DNA from: Poritiphilus flavus
Lineage (GTDB): Bacteria; Bacteroidota; Bacteroidia; Flavobacteriales; Flavobacteriaceae
Direction of reading: 5' to 3'
Assembly (NCBI RefSeq): GCF_009901585.1
Contig: NZ_WXYO01000005.1
Coordinates: 1 to 64,000 of the forward strand
Length of the DNA stretch: 64,000 nucleotides
A program made the position numbers and the translations under genes. Shown in pieces: positions 1 through 9,286 of the stretch. Positions within the stretch are counted from its first letter, which is position 1; every line of letters starts with the position of its first letter. The notes under the pieces are model-generated. The model had not been told where the DNA came from. It did no database searches and worked only from the letters and a program-made list of their open reading frames with translations.

Positions 1-838
1 CACCAACAGTTACATTTATAAGTGATGTAAGCGATGGGAAAAGCAACCCAGAAGTGATCACCCGCACCTATAGAGTGACGGATGCCGCGGGCAACAGTAC
101 GGATGTCACCCAGACCATAACCGTAGAGGATACGACCGCTCCTACGGCCAGCAACCCGGCCGCGATCAGTGCCCAGTGTAGTGCTCCTGCATCCAACATT
201 GCGGTAGTGACCGATGAGGCCGATAATTGCGGCACACCAACGGTGAGCTTTGTAAGTGATGTCAGTGATGGGAAAAGCAATCCTGAAACGATTACCCGCA
301 CCTATAGGGTGAAGGATGGGGCGGGGAACAGTACGGATGTAACCCAGACCATAACCGTAGAGGATACGACCGCTCCTACGGCCAGCAATCCGGCAGCGGT
401 AAGTGTACAATGCACCTCCAATGTCCCTGCCACGGACATTGCGGTGGTGACCGATGAGGCCGACAACTGTACCGCCAGCCCAACGGTCACCTTTGTAAGT
501 GATGTAAGTGATGGCAAGAGCAACCCTGAAACCATCACCCGGACCTATAGGGTGAAGGATGAGGCGGGGAATAGTACGGATGTCACCCAAACGATCACCG
601 TTGAGGATACCACCGCTCCTACGGCCAGCAACCCGGTAGCGGTAAGTGTACAATGTGTCCCAGCAACGGACATTACGGTAGTAACCGATGAGGCGGACAA
701 CTGTACGGCAAACCCGACAGTCAGTTTTGTAAGTGATGTAAGCGATGGTAACAGCAACCCTGAGGTGATCACCCGCACCTATAGGGTGACTGATGAGGCA
801 GGGAACAGTACGGATGTAACCCAGACCATAACGGTTAA
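1..838 (+). repeat. Tandem HYR-module DNA repeats, about 234-243 bp period
   Basis: The gcaa core of each unit falls at about 43, 277, 520 and 754, giving periods of 234, 243 and 234 bp. Units are strongly alike at DNA level, including synonymous positions (for example the run encoding [12 protein letters not shown]). That suggests recent amplification or gene conversion rather than old protein-level repetition. The array continues off the left edge. Confidence 0.85.
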
Positions 839-3800
839 TGATACCACCGCTCCTACAGCCAGTTGCAAGTCTGCGGTAACGCTCCAATTAAGCACTAACG
901 GTACGGTTACCCTGGATGCTTCCATTGTGGACAATGGTTCCAGCGATAACTGTGGAAGCGTCTCACTAAGCTTGTCCAAGAGCAGTTTTACGACCACTGG
1001 CACCAATACGGTGACCCTGACGGTAACGGACCCCGGTAGCAACTCCGACAGCTGTACGGTCACGGTGACTGTGGAGGATCCCGCAACTTTTATCACGACC
1101 TGGGACACGACCAAGTCCGGCAGTTCCGGTACGAACTCCATCACCCTCCCTTTGACAGGGACCTACGATGTGGATCTGGGCAATGACGGCAGCTATGAGC
1201 TGTTGAACCAGACCGGAACCACTACCATAGATGTGACTACCTATAGCTATACGGCCGGGGAGATACAAGTGGCCATTCGCAATGCCGCCTCAGGGAACGG
1301 GACCCTGAGCAAGATATATTTTAACGATTCTGGGGATAAGGATAAACTGCTTTCTGTGGACCAATGGGGCAGTAGTATCTCCTGGAGCACTATGAACAGG
1401 GCATTCATCGGCTGTGCGAATTTGGACGTTAAGGCGAGCGATGCCCCAGACCTGGGCAGTGTCACCGATATGTCATTTATGTTTGGCGGATGTACATCAC
1501 TTAAGGGAACTTTGGCCTTCTCTGCCTGGAACACCGACAACATAACAGATATGAGGAATATGTTCAATGGTGCCAGCACCTTTAACCAGGACATCGGTTC
1601 CTGGAATACAGCCAAGGTGAGCTATATGAACCTCATGTTTGCCGGTGCAACCACATTTGACCAGGACATTAGTTCCTGGAGCACTGGCAGCGTGATCGAT
1701 ATGACTAACTTGTTCCAGGCTGCAAGTGTCTTTAACCAGGACATCGGTTCCTGGAACACCAGTAAGGTGACCTCTATGAGAGCGATGTTCAATGGGGCAT
1801 TCACCTTTGACCAGGACATAAGTTCCTGGGACACCAGTAGTGTGACCGATATGGGCTACATGTTCCTGGGTGCTAAAGTCTTTAATCAGAACATTGGCTC
1901 CTGGAACACCAGTGGCGTGACCGATATGGAGCATATGTTTCATAACGCAAATACCTTTAACCAGGACATTGGTTTCTGGGACACCAGCAACGTGACAGAT
2001 ATGGGACACATGTTCTATTTAGCAACCACTTTTGACCAGGACATTGGTTCCTGGAATACCAGCAAAGTAACCGAGATGCAGGGTATGTTTGATGTCGCAA
2101 AAGCCTTTAACCAGGACATTGGTTCCTGGAACACCAGTAGCGTGACAAATATGGGGTCCATGTTCTTTACGGCAATCGCCTTTAACCAGGACATTGGTTC
2201 CTGGAACACCAGCAGTGTGACGGATATGAACACCATGTTTACGGATGCCAGAACCTTTAACAGCGACATCGGTTCCTGGGACACCAGCAGTGTGACAAAT
2301 ATGTGGAGTATGTTCTTAAATGCAACTGCCTTTGACCAGGACCTGGGTGGCTGGGATCTGGGGAACTTGAACTCTGGCGCCAGTATGCTCAGCGACAGTG
2401 GGCTATCGGTGGCCAACTGGGACGCCACACTAATTGGTTGGCACGGGCAGGGCTTTACGAACACTGTGACCATTGGCGCCTCCGGCCTGGTCTACTGCAG
2501 GGCCGCCAATGAACGCGCCGCACTGACCCTCAATATTACCGGCGACAGCAAGGCAACTACCCAACCGACGGCTGAGTGCAAAGCAACCACCTTGCTTTTG
2601 GGCACGGATGGTACCGCCACCCTGACGCCTGACCTTGTAGACAACGGTAGCGATGGTTGTGGGATCTCCCTAAGCCTGTCGAAGAGCAGTTTTACGACCT
2701 CGGACGTTGGTGATAATACAGTAACCTTAAGCGTGACTGATGGCACCACCACAAAAACCTGCCCGGCCACCGTGACCGTGGAGGATCCCGCGACTTTTAT
2801 CACCACTTGGGACACGAACAAGTCCGGCGCATCAGACGGGAACTCCATCACCCTCCCTTTAACTGGGACTTACGACGTGGATCTGGGCAATGATGGAACT
2901 TATGATTTAACAGACCAGACCGGAACCACAACTATAGATATCACCACTTATAGCCATACGGCTGGAGAGATACAAGTGGCCATTCGAAATGCCGCGTCCA
3001 CAAGCGGGAACCTGAGCAGGATATCTTTTAACAATTCCGGGGATAAGGATAAACTGCTTTCCGTGGACCAATGGGGTGGCAGTATCTCCTGGAGCACTAT
3101 GAATGGTGCATTTTATGGCTGCACCAATCTGGATGTTAAGGCTACCGACGCCCCCGACCTGAGCAATGTCACCAACATAACCCAGATGTTTCATGGGTGT
3201 ACCTCACTAACGGGGACGATGAGCTTCTCCACCTGGGACACATCCAACGTGTCCATTATGCAATGGGTGTTTGCGAACGCAGCCGCCTTTAACCAGGACA
3301 TTGGTTCCTGGAACACCAGCAATGTGACCAGTATGAACTCTATGTTTTCCGGGGCAATCGCCTTTAACCAGTACATTGGTTCCTGGAACACCAGCAATGT
3401 GACCAGTATGAACTCTATGTTTTCCGGGGCAATCGCCTTTAACCAGGACATCGGTACCTGGAATACCAGCAAGGTAAGGTTAATGAATCATATGTTCAAT
3501 GGCGCAACCGCCTTTAACCAGGACATCAGTTCCTGGAATACCAGCGATGTATACTATATGATGCATATGTTCAATGGCGCAACCGCCTTTAACCAGGACA
3601 TCAGTTCCTGGAATACCAGCGATGTATACCTTATGAATCATATGTTTAATGGCGCACCCGCCTTTAACCAGGACATCGGTTCCTGGAATACCAGTTTTGT
3701 GTCCAATATGAGCAGCATGTTCGAGGGTGCAAGCGCCTTTGACCAGGACTTGGGCGCTTGGGACCTGGGGGCCGTGACAGATGGGACCGGGATGCTCAAC

Positions 3801-4406
3801 AATAGTGGGCTCTCAGTGGCCAACTGGGACAAAACGCTCAAGGGATGGTATAACCAGGGCTTTACCAACACCCCCACCATTGGTGCCTCCGGACTGTCCT
3901 ACTGCAACGCCGAAACCGAGCGTGCCACGCTGTCCTTCAATATTGTTGGAGACAGTAAGGACTGCAGTGGGGTCGGGGACCCGGGACGTTTGTTCGTGCA
4001 GAATCCGAAGGGCGACGGGACCAGCAGCGATGGTCTCAGTGGGCTGTCAGATCCGGGCGGATCGGGGTCCGCAACGAACGATGATGAAACGGATAGCAAG
4101 GACTTTGCAGGGCTGCCGGAGGTAGGGAACAGGGGATTCTCACCAAACGGCGACGGGATCAACGATACCTTTTCCATTAGCTGGCTGAGGCGCGATTACC
4201 CTAATTACACCATGGCGATCTATGACCAGAATGGCACCCTGGTGTACCAGGGAGACGCGGGAACACCGGACTGGGACGGAAGCGCTGCCGGCCAAAGCAT
4301 TACTATGGGAGATGCAAAGCTGCCCTACGGAGTGTACTACTATATGATAGACTTCGGGGACGGAACCAGACCGGCAGTTCAGGGAGTTGTCTATCTGCAG
4401 CGGTAG
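3..4406 (+). CDS. Giant repetitive T9SS surface protein, 5' end missing
   Basis: The frame is open to the left edge, so the true start lies outside; at least 1467 residues are present. From the left there are four tandem HYR-like modules of 78-81 residues, each with a conserved Cys pair (QC...NC). Next come a linker domain, a block of about 25-residue BspA/DUF285-type repeats ([16 protein letters not shown]; about 1440-2400), a second copy of linker plus block (about 2785-3770), a low-complexity Gly/Ser/Asp segment, and a C-terminal gliding-motility/T9SS type B sorting domain ([13 protein letters not shown] ... PYGVYYY). The family knowledge is that such proteins are exported by type IX secretion and held at the cell surface. 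An adhesin role is inference. The stop is TAG at 4404-4406. Long antisense frames here are by-products of the repeats. Confidence 0.93.
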   Translation, partial: PTVTFISDVSDGKSNPEVITRTYRVTDAAGNSTDVTQTITVEDTTAPTASNPAAISAQCSAPASNIAVVTDEADNCGTPTVSFVSDVSDGKSNPETITRTYRVKDGAGNSTDVTQTITVEDTTAPTASNPAAVSVQCTSNVPATDIAVVTDEADNCTASPTVTFVSDVSDGKSNPETITRTYRVKDEAGNSTDVTQTITVEDTTAPTASNPVAVSVQCVPATDITVVTDEADNCTANPTVSFVSDVSDGNSNPEVITRTYRVTDEAGNSTDVTQTITVNDTTAPTASCKSAVTLQLSTNGTVTLDASIVDNGSSDNCGSVSLSLSKSSFTTTGTNTVTLTVTDPGSNSDSCTVTVTVEDPATFITTWDTTKSGSSGTNSITLPLTGTYDVDLGNDGSYELLNQTGTTTIDVTTYSYTAGEIQVAIRNAASGNGTLSKIYFNDSGDKDKLLSVDQWGSSISWSTMNRAFIGCANLDVKASDAPDLGSVTDMSFMFGGCTSLKGTLAFSAWNTDNITDMRNMFNGASTFNQDIGSWNTAKVSYMNLMFAGATTFDQDISSWSTGSVIDMTNLFQAASVFNQDIGSWNTSKVTSMRAMFNGAFTFDQDISSWDTSSVTDMGYMFLGAKVFNQNIGSWNTSGVTDMEHMFHNANTFNQDIGFWDTSNVTDMGHMFYLATTFDQDIGSWNTSKVTEMQGMFDVAKAFNQDIGSWNTSSVTNMGSMFFTAIAFNQDIGSWNTSSVTDMNTMFTDARTFNSDIGSWDTSSVTNMWSMFLNATAFDQDLGGWDLGNLNSGASMLSDSGLSVANWDATLIGWHGQGFTNTVTIGASGLVYCRAANERAALTLNITGDSKATTQPTAECKATTLLLGTDGTATLTPDLVDNGSDGCGISLSLSKSSFTTSDVGDNTVTLSVTDGTTTKTCPATVTVEDPATFITTWDTNKSGASDGNSITLPLTGTYDVDLGNDGTYDLTDQTGTTTIDITTYSHTAGEIQVAIRNAASTSGNLSRISFNNSGDKDKLLSVDQWGGSISWSTMNGAFYGCTNLDVKATDAPDLSNVTNITQMFHGCTSLTGTMSFSTWDTSNVSIMQWVFANAAAFNQDIGSWNTSNVTSMNSMFSGAIAFNQYIGSWNTSNVTSMNSMFSGAIAFNQDIGTWNTSKVRLMNHMFNGATAFNQDISSWNTSDVYYMMHMFNGATAFNQDISSWNTSDVYLMNHMFNGAPAFNQDIGSWNTSFVSNMSSMFEGASAFDQDLGAWDLGAVTDGTGMLNNSGLSVANWDKTLKGWYNQGFTNTPTIGASGLSYCNAETERATLSFNIVGDSKDCSGVGDPGRLFVQNPKGDGTSSDGLSGLSDPGGSGSATNDDETDSKDFAGLPEVGNRGFSPNGDGINDTFSISWLRRDYPNYTMAIYDQNGTLVYQGDAGTPDWDGSAAGQSITMGDAKLPYGVYYYMIDFGDGTRPAVQGVVYLQR
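3301..3450 (+). repeat. 75-bp tandem duplication inside the surface protein gene
   Basis: Bases 3301-3375 and 3376-3450 match at 74 of 75 positions; the one difference I see is t at 3372 against g at 3447, changing Tyr to Asp. Each copy encodes one 25-residue BspA-type repeat, so the event is a recent in-frame gain of one unit. Confidence 0.9.
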
Positions 4407-5069
4407 GCCGGTGACTGTAGAAAAGGATCAGATGTAAGATTAGTATAAAGACGGGAGACGTGGACTACTATTGATGAAAAAAGAGATAGGGGCCCACGGG
4501 TCTTTCGTTCTGCCATACTTCAAACCAGAATAGGTGTTCGAATTGAATAGGCTATTTGCGTGATGGCAACGATTGTGGCTAGACAATGTATCAAAATTAC
4601 CGATGAATTTTTGATACACTCATGACTTTGAACCAGGCTCGGCCATTTTTGCAAAGTCAGGCGATCCTCGCTATCAGTGTACCATGTTAACTAAGATTTT
4701 TGACTAGCTGTGATCTTATTTACTATGAAAATTAGCCGGAGGTTATCAAGGTTTTTCAATTCCCATATAGTGCATTTTAAATTCACGTGAAACCGGTAAG
4801 CAGTTTCACTCCCTGCAATTTTTTTGTAGGGAAGCTGATATTTTCATAAGGAATTAGTGAAGGGAAACATCAGCTCACCCGGCCAGGATCCACCCTGGTG
4901 GAGAAGACACAGCTAACTACATCGAAACAGACCCCATAACTGATATTAAAGTATCCAAGCAAGAAATCCTGAGGCACAGTGTCCGGATATTCCTACAATC
5001 TAACAGATATGAATTGATACCATGCCGATGAGGTATTTAGTGATACTATTGCAAGCAAAACCTTTCAAA
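4407..5069. other. Gene-free gap
   Basis: About 660 bases with no convincing coding frame. A hairpin with a T-rich loop lies at about 4811-4831 (CCCTGCAA / TTGTAGGG), with no T tract after the stem on the plus strand, so it is not a clear terminator. A segment at 4475-4518 resembles one at 5488-5530 just after the next gene. An in-frame upstream ATG at 5022 is less likely than 5070 as the start of the next gene. Confidence 0.5.
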
Positions 5070-5468
5070 ATGAGAACGATCCTGTCTCTGTGCATATTGT
5101 TTTGCTTCTATGGACACGCACAACATGACCCTCTGGTTGGTAAGTGGCAGCGCCTTGGGCACTATACCCATGAATGTGACACTGACAAGCACCTGGATAC
5201 GAATACGGGTGCAGCGAGATTAATGGAAGAATTCAGGGCTGACGGCACATGGGAGGTTATCGGGGCACCGTGGAGGGGTACCTGGCACCGCTTGAAGTTA
5301 AATGAATACAGGTTCACCTATGACATCTTATCCAAGGTGGAGACATGTAGAGTGGAGTTTCGGGGAAACGAGCTGAGATTGTATAACACGACCTGTGACA
5401 GCATCCAGGCGGGCGATAAAAAGTTATATGGATACTTACTGCTTATAAGAACAAATCCGGAGGGATAA
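5070..5468 (+). CDS. Small secreted lipocalin-like protein
   Basis: 132 residues from ATG 5070. This start is chosen over 5022 because it gives a clean signal peptide (MRTILSLCILFCFYGHAQ) with cleavage expected after the Ala-Gln. The mature part begins DPLVGKWQ and continues with alternating beta strands (GTWEVIG, GTWHRL, YRFTYDI), a pattern like the lipocalin-like or heat-shock-HslJ-like small beta-barrels common in Bacteroidota. Three cysteines are present in the mature part (two in the ECD and ETC contexts, one in TTCDS). No catalytic residues are recognised, and the function is unknown. The gene stands alone between the surface protein and a pseudogene. Confidence 0.7.
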   Translation: MRTILSLCILFCFYGHAQHDPLVGKWQRLGHYTHECDTDKHLDTNTGAARLMEEFRADGTWEVIGAPWRGTWHRLKLNEYRFTYDILSKVETCRVEFRGNELRLYNTTCDSIQAGDKKLYGYLLLIRTNPEG

Positions 5469-5579
5469 TATCCCTATTTATCGATGTAACAAAAAAGATA
5501 GGGGCTCACAGGTTTACTACCGAGCCATATGTTAAGTGGATCATCTAATACATTAATAATTAAAAATAAAAAGCATACA

Positions 5580-6165
5580 ATGAAAAAAATGACCTTGCTG
5601 GCAATTCTATTAACGAGTTAATATAGCAAATGCGCAAGACCCAATTACCGGAATTCTAAATCATACCAATTCATACTTCACTATGAAAGCATATAGCAGT
5701 AGTTACGATGATGGTTCTTATTCCAAAATATTTTATGACGGTAAGAAAAAAACAATAAATTTCTGGAACTCTGATAGTAATACCCGATATACCAATATAA
5801 GAGTTGCAAATATTATTTCTAGAGGTAAAATCGAGACTCGGGAAGTAAAAGTAACAACTACCGCAGGAAGTGCTGATTTTGTATTTGAGGAAGATTACAA
5901 TCTACCTACTCTTGAATTTATCGAAAATCACATTTAAGAAAAAAAACACTTGCCAGAAATTGCATCCGCCAAAGAAATGGAAAAGAACGGGGTTAATATT
6001 GGAGAATTCCAAATTCAATTACTTTAAAAAATTGAGGAACGGACCCTCTATACCATCCAACAAGAAAAGAAAATAGGAAAACTTGAAAAAGAGCATCAAA
6101 CGCTAAAATCTTTATCCTCCCGACTATCTAAAATAGAAAAGTTTCTAATGCAATCGGAAAAATAA
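5580..6165 (+). pseudogene. Decayed secreted tail-fibre/surface-type protein gene
   Basis: ATG 5580 opens a typical signal peptide (MKKMTLLAILLTS) that hits TAA at 5619. Shifting by one base restores NIANAQ-DPITG and runs on through ATG 5683. The frame then meets TAA at 5935-5937 and TAA at 6025-6027, yet stays recognisable throughout and ends at TAA 6163-6165. Total length is 586 nt, one base more than 195 codons, fitting a single-base insertion. The C-terminal half (TREVKVTT..DFVFEEDYNLP, then HLPEIASAKEME..GVNIGE, then the coiled-coil tail) matches the conserved C-terminus of Bacteroidota tail-fibre-domain/surface proteins. Both stops replace codons where Lys is expected in that family. 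The segment is AT-rich compared with its neighbours. Confidence 0.85.
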
Positions 6166-6185
6166 TGGAAGCTCTTTAGAATCAA

Positions 6186-8546
6186 TCACTCCTCATACAA
6201 ACCCTCTACAGGGTTGCGATTCGCGGCCTGGATGGCCTGGCTACCTACGGTCAGCATGGCTATCAGGAGGGCGATCAGTCCGGCTCCCAGGAAGTACCAT
6301 ATCCGTAGTGAAATGCTGTAGGCGAAACCGGCAAGCCAGTCGTTAGCCAGTATATAAGCGATGGGTAAGGCAATGAAAATTGAAAGGAAGACCAACAAGG
6401 CAAAATCACGGGTTAACATCACAGATACCTGTAGCGCGCTTTGTCCCAGTACTTTCCGGATACTGATTTCCTTACGCCTGCGGTCTGCCGTAAAAATAGC
6501 CAGGCCAAATAAGCCAAGGCAGGAAATGAGGATGGCCATACCCGCAAAATACCTGGACAGAGCCCCCACGCGCTGCTCGGATTCGTAAAGGGCCTGGAAG
6601 TTTTCGTCCAGAAAATCATACTCAAAAGGGACCCCCGGATTAAAGCGCTCGTAGAATTGCTGAATTTCCTGGAGTGCAGTTTCTTCCCTGGCTGCCTCCA
6701 TTCTAACCATAACGTATTTTACACCCTGAGGCATCATCACCATAAACAGGGGCTCTACCCGTTCGTGCAGCGATTTGAAGTTAAAATCCTCCACAACCCC
6801 GATTATTTCAGCCCGTCCGTTCTCCACGGTTTTTCCAATAGGGTCTTGGTACCCTATGGTCCTGATCGCGGTTTCATTGAGAATTATTCTGGCACTGTCT
6901 GCTCCGAATTCCCGGCTAAAACTACGGCCAGCTTTCATTTCCATGCCCATGGTCTCAACAAAGTCATAATCCACCCCAACGATCTGAAATGCCTTAATAT
7001 CATCAGGATCCCGCCCGTCCCAATCCAATCCGGTGCTCCAATTATGACCGATCATACTGTGAGTGGTACTCGAAGCGTTCTTTACGCCAGGTAGTTTCCT
7101 TAATTCTAATACAAAGGTGCTGAGTTGGTCCTTTATTTTACCTTCAATATTGAAACGTATGATCTGCTCCTGGGCATAACCGAGGTTTTGCTTTTGTACA
7201 TACTCAATTTGTTTGTAAACCACGATCACAGAGACTATAAGGACCACCGAAAGTGTGAATTGGATCACCACCAGGCCTTTACGCGTCCATAATTCTCCCA
7301 GAGACCGATTGAGCTTTCCTTTTAGTATGGTGATGGTATTGAAACCGGAAAGATAGATCGCCGGGTAGCTTCCTGCAATAAGACCGGTGATCACTGAAAT
7401 TCCCAGTATGGCTGCAATAGCCACTGGGCTGAAATTCAGTTCTAATTGTTTTCCGATGATGGTATTGAACTCAGGTAGCGCCAGGGTAACCAAAACCAGC
7501 GCTACCACAAGCGCAATAAAAGCCATCAATACCGATTCGCTGAGAAATTGAAAAATAAATGTCGCACGTTTCGCGCCTATTGCCTTTTTTACTCCTATCT
7601 CCTTTAGTCTTCCGGAGGCCCTTGCCGTTGAAAGGTTCATAAAGTTTATGCAGGCGATGATCAGGATCAGTATGGCGATGATGGTAAACAGCCTTACATA
7701 TTCAATTCTGCCTCCCACCTGCACCCCATTTTCGTAGGTACCGTAGAGGTAGTGCTCAGAAAATGGGATCAACATAGGTGTTCTGATAGAGTTCTCATTC
7801 CCTTCTTTTCGGATCTTGTCTATCTTGGCATTTACCTGGGCAATGTCTGCCCCTTCATCGAGTAAAGCATAGACCTGTGGTCCACTGCTGTTCCAATTGT
7901 TTAGAGAAGTCCAGGGCGGAACGTCCTTATAAGCTTCCGTTGAGAGCACAAAATCAAAACGGTCTGTTGCATTCAAGGGCACATCCTCGAAAATCCCGGA
8001 GACCTGAAATGGCCTTTTCTGTTCGTATTCCACCTGCTGTCCGACCACATTATCTATCGTACCGAACAAGCTCAATGCAAGGGATTTGGAAATGACAATG
8101 GCATCCGGACTTTGTAGTAATTCCTCCCTGTTTCCTTGGATGAGCTTATGCTGGAAAATCATAAAATAATCTTCACTGGCAAGTTGTCCGACGGCTTTAA
8201 GATTATTTTCACCTCCTACCGAAAGCACATGTTTTCCAAACCAGCCCGGTTGAATAGTGGCTGCAGCGTATTTTACCTCGGGTATTTGCTCCGTCAATAC
8301 CTCTGCCATGGGGGAGAATGTCTCAAATAAAGTCTGTAAGCCGTCAGTAAATTGAATGTGCTCAATAACCTGGTAGATCTGCTGGTGTTCGGGATAGAAC
8401 TTATCCACTTTAAGTTCATCCGAAACCCAGAGGGCGATCAACATAACACAGGCAAGGCCCGTGGATAAGCCAATTACATTAATTAAAAAAGAGCTTTTTT
8501 GCCTTTTTATGTTTCTGAGGAACAACAGTAGATGATGCCTTAACAT
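6186..8546 (-). CDS. ABC transporter permease, MacB/FtsX type
   Basis: 786 residues. A transmembrane helix near residues 20-43 is followed by a large periplasmic MacB-like domain. An FtsX-type core (three helices, about 285-430) follows, then a second periplasmic domain, and a C-terminal FtsX core (about 670-780) ending NRNPVEGLYEE. This duplicated layout is typical of the Bacteroidota FtsX-like permease family of about 790-800 residues, which act in lipid or peptide export or as mechanotransmission permeases. No ABC ATPase is adjacent, so the partner must be encoded elsewhere. The start at 8546 (MLRHHLLLFLRN) fits the family N-terminus. The substrate is unknown. Confidence 0.9.
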   Translation of the reverse strand: MLRHHLLLFLRNIKRQKSSFLINVIGLSTGLACVMLIALWVSDELKVDKFYPEHQQIYQVIEHIQFTDGLQTLFETFSPMAEVLTEQIPEVKYAAATIQPGWFGKHVLSVGGENNLKAVGQLASEDYFMIFQHKLIQGNREELLQSPDAIVISKSLALSLFGTIDNVVGQQVEYEQKRPFQVSGIFEDVPLNATDRFDFVLSTEAYKDVPPWTSLNNWNSSGPQVYALLDEGADIAQVNAKIDKIRKEGNENSIRTPMLIPFSEHYLYGTYENGVQVGGRIEYVRLFTIIAILILIIACINFMNLSTARASGRLKEIGVKKAIGAKRATFIFQFLSESVLMAFIALVVALVLVTLALPEFNTIIGKQLELNFSPVAIAAILGISVITGLIAGSYPAIYLSGFNTITILKGKLNRSLGELWTRKGLVVIQFTLSVVLIVSVIVVYKQIEYVQKQNLGYAQEQIIRFNIEGKIKDQLSTFVLELRKLPGVKNASSTTHSMIGHNWSTGLDWDGRDPDDIKAFQIVGVDYDFVETMGMEMKAGRSFSREFGADSARIILNETAIRTIGYQDPIGKTVENGRAEIIGVVEDFNFKSLHERVEPLFMVMMPQGVKYVMVRMEAAREETALQEIQQFYERFNPGVPFEYDFLDENFQALYESEQRVGALSRYFAGMAILISCLGLFGLAIFTADRRRKEISIRKVLGQSALQVSVMLTRDFALLVFLSIFIALPIAYILANDWLAGFAYSISLRIWYFLGAGLIALLIAMLTVGSQAIQAANRNPVEGLYEE

Positions 8547-8876
8547 GATGCTTCGCTTTTTTTGATGATGTGTTTCTCGCCCTCCCTGGCATTCTGCCGA
8601 TCTGGTTCGGACAGGGATCTACCCTGATTGCGTATTATAGCCATCCTAATTTTATGCCAAGAATATAAGTCTTTGAAAATTAGAATTTTACAACCATAAA
8701 AGTTCGTTACGGCCTGATTTTCTGTCAATTAATTTTACAAAGCACGTCTAAAAAGTGGACAGGAATTGCAGCTTCACCAGCCACTAATTTTACTTTGGAA
8801 ATTTCTTGATCCTGGCGGAGGAACACTGGATTTCTGTTAAAAAACTTTTTACCTTTAAAACAACAATGTACTAGTT
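8547..8876. other. Gene-free gap between divergent genes
   Basis: 330 bases holding the divergent upstream regions of the permease (minus) and of a small membrane protein gene (plus). It is AT-rich towards 8877. No exact TAnnTTTG box is found. A 62-codon minus-strand frame at 8540-8728 has no recognisable features. Confidence 0.5.
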
Positions 8877-9062
8877 ATGTTTAGAAACTTTATCAGGGAG
8901 ATCGGCCCTATGAATATCGTTATGCTTCTGGTGGTCTTTTCCATTATCATCGTAGCAGAGTATACCTTTTTACAAGGAGAGAAACTGGAAGCCATTTTTA
9001 TTGGACTTTGGGCGCCAACCATTCTAGGATTTATGAACTACTTAAAAAGGCCCAGGTCATGA
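8877..9062 (+). CDS. Small membrane protein
   Basis: 61 residues with a charged amphipathic start (MFRNFIREIGP) and two hydrophobic stretches, about 12-31 and 40-54, so probably a two-helix inner-membrane protein with a basic C-terminus (KRPRS). The family is not recognised. The last four bases overlap the ATG of an even smaller membrane-protein gene, so the two are probably translationally coupled. Confidence 0.6.
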   Translation: MFRNFIREIGPMNIVMLLVVFSIIIVAEYTFLQGEKLEAIFIGLWAPTILGFMNYLKRPRS

Positions 9063-9163
9063 AACTCGTCTATACCTACTCCATTTTAGTCGGCATCGTT
9101 TTTATCGTGTGGTTGATCTCAATGATCCGGCTCTACAATCAGAATTACGGGAAAAAAGACTAA
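9059..9163 (+). CDS. Tiny single-helix membrane protein
   Basis: 34 codons, ATG 9059 to TAA 9163, overlapping the previous stop as ATGA. The product (MKLVYTYSILVGIVFIV...) is one hydrophobic helix (about residues 5-24) followed by a polar tail ending NQNYGKKD. The overlap, clean start and helix-plus-polar-tail shape argue for a real coupled gene rather than chance. The function is unknown; a small accessory subunit of a membrane complex is possible. Confidence 0.5.
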   Translation: MKLVYTYSILVGIVFIVWLISMIRLYNQNYGKKD

Positions 9164-9286
9164 GGATCCATACCCGGGATTTTATCCCTATTTACCAGAA
9201 CTTCCTTTTCCTTAAAATGGCCATGGAAGTTTTGTGCAAAGCTTGTATCTTTCTCCTTCGAATCAACAACAAAACCCACATTAAAA

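Noticed and set aside
779-2473. Long minus-strand open frames inside the giant surface-protein gene
   Set aside because: They follow the repeat phase of the plus-strand gene, and their translations are just repetitive shadows (for example QEPMSWLK) without family sense.
3301-3750. CRISPR-like array from regular repeats of about 75 bp
   Set aside because: The whole unit repeats with no unique spacers, and it reads in frame as protein repeats.
4811-4831. Hairpin as a terminator of the surface-protein gene
   Set aside because: It is about 400 bases after the stop and no T run follows the stem.
5935-6027. TAA read as an amino acid (stop recoding) in the decayed gene
   Set aside because: TAA ends many ordinary genes in the window, and the frameshift near 5619 would still need a second explanation.
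5870-6076. 68-codon plus-strand frame
   Set aside because: It runs out of frame over the decayed surface-protein gene, whose family pattern is clear in the other frame.
8540-8728. 62-codon minus-strand frame before the permease gene
   Set aside because: No recognisable features, overlaps the permease start, low-complexity Lys/Arg/Ser tail.
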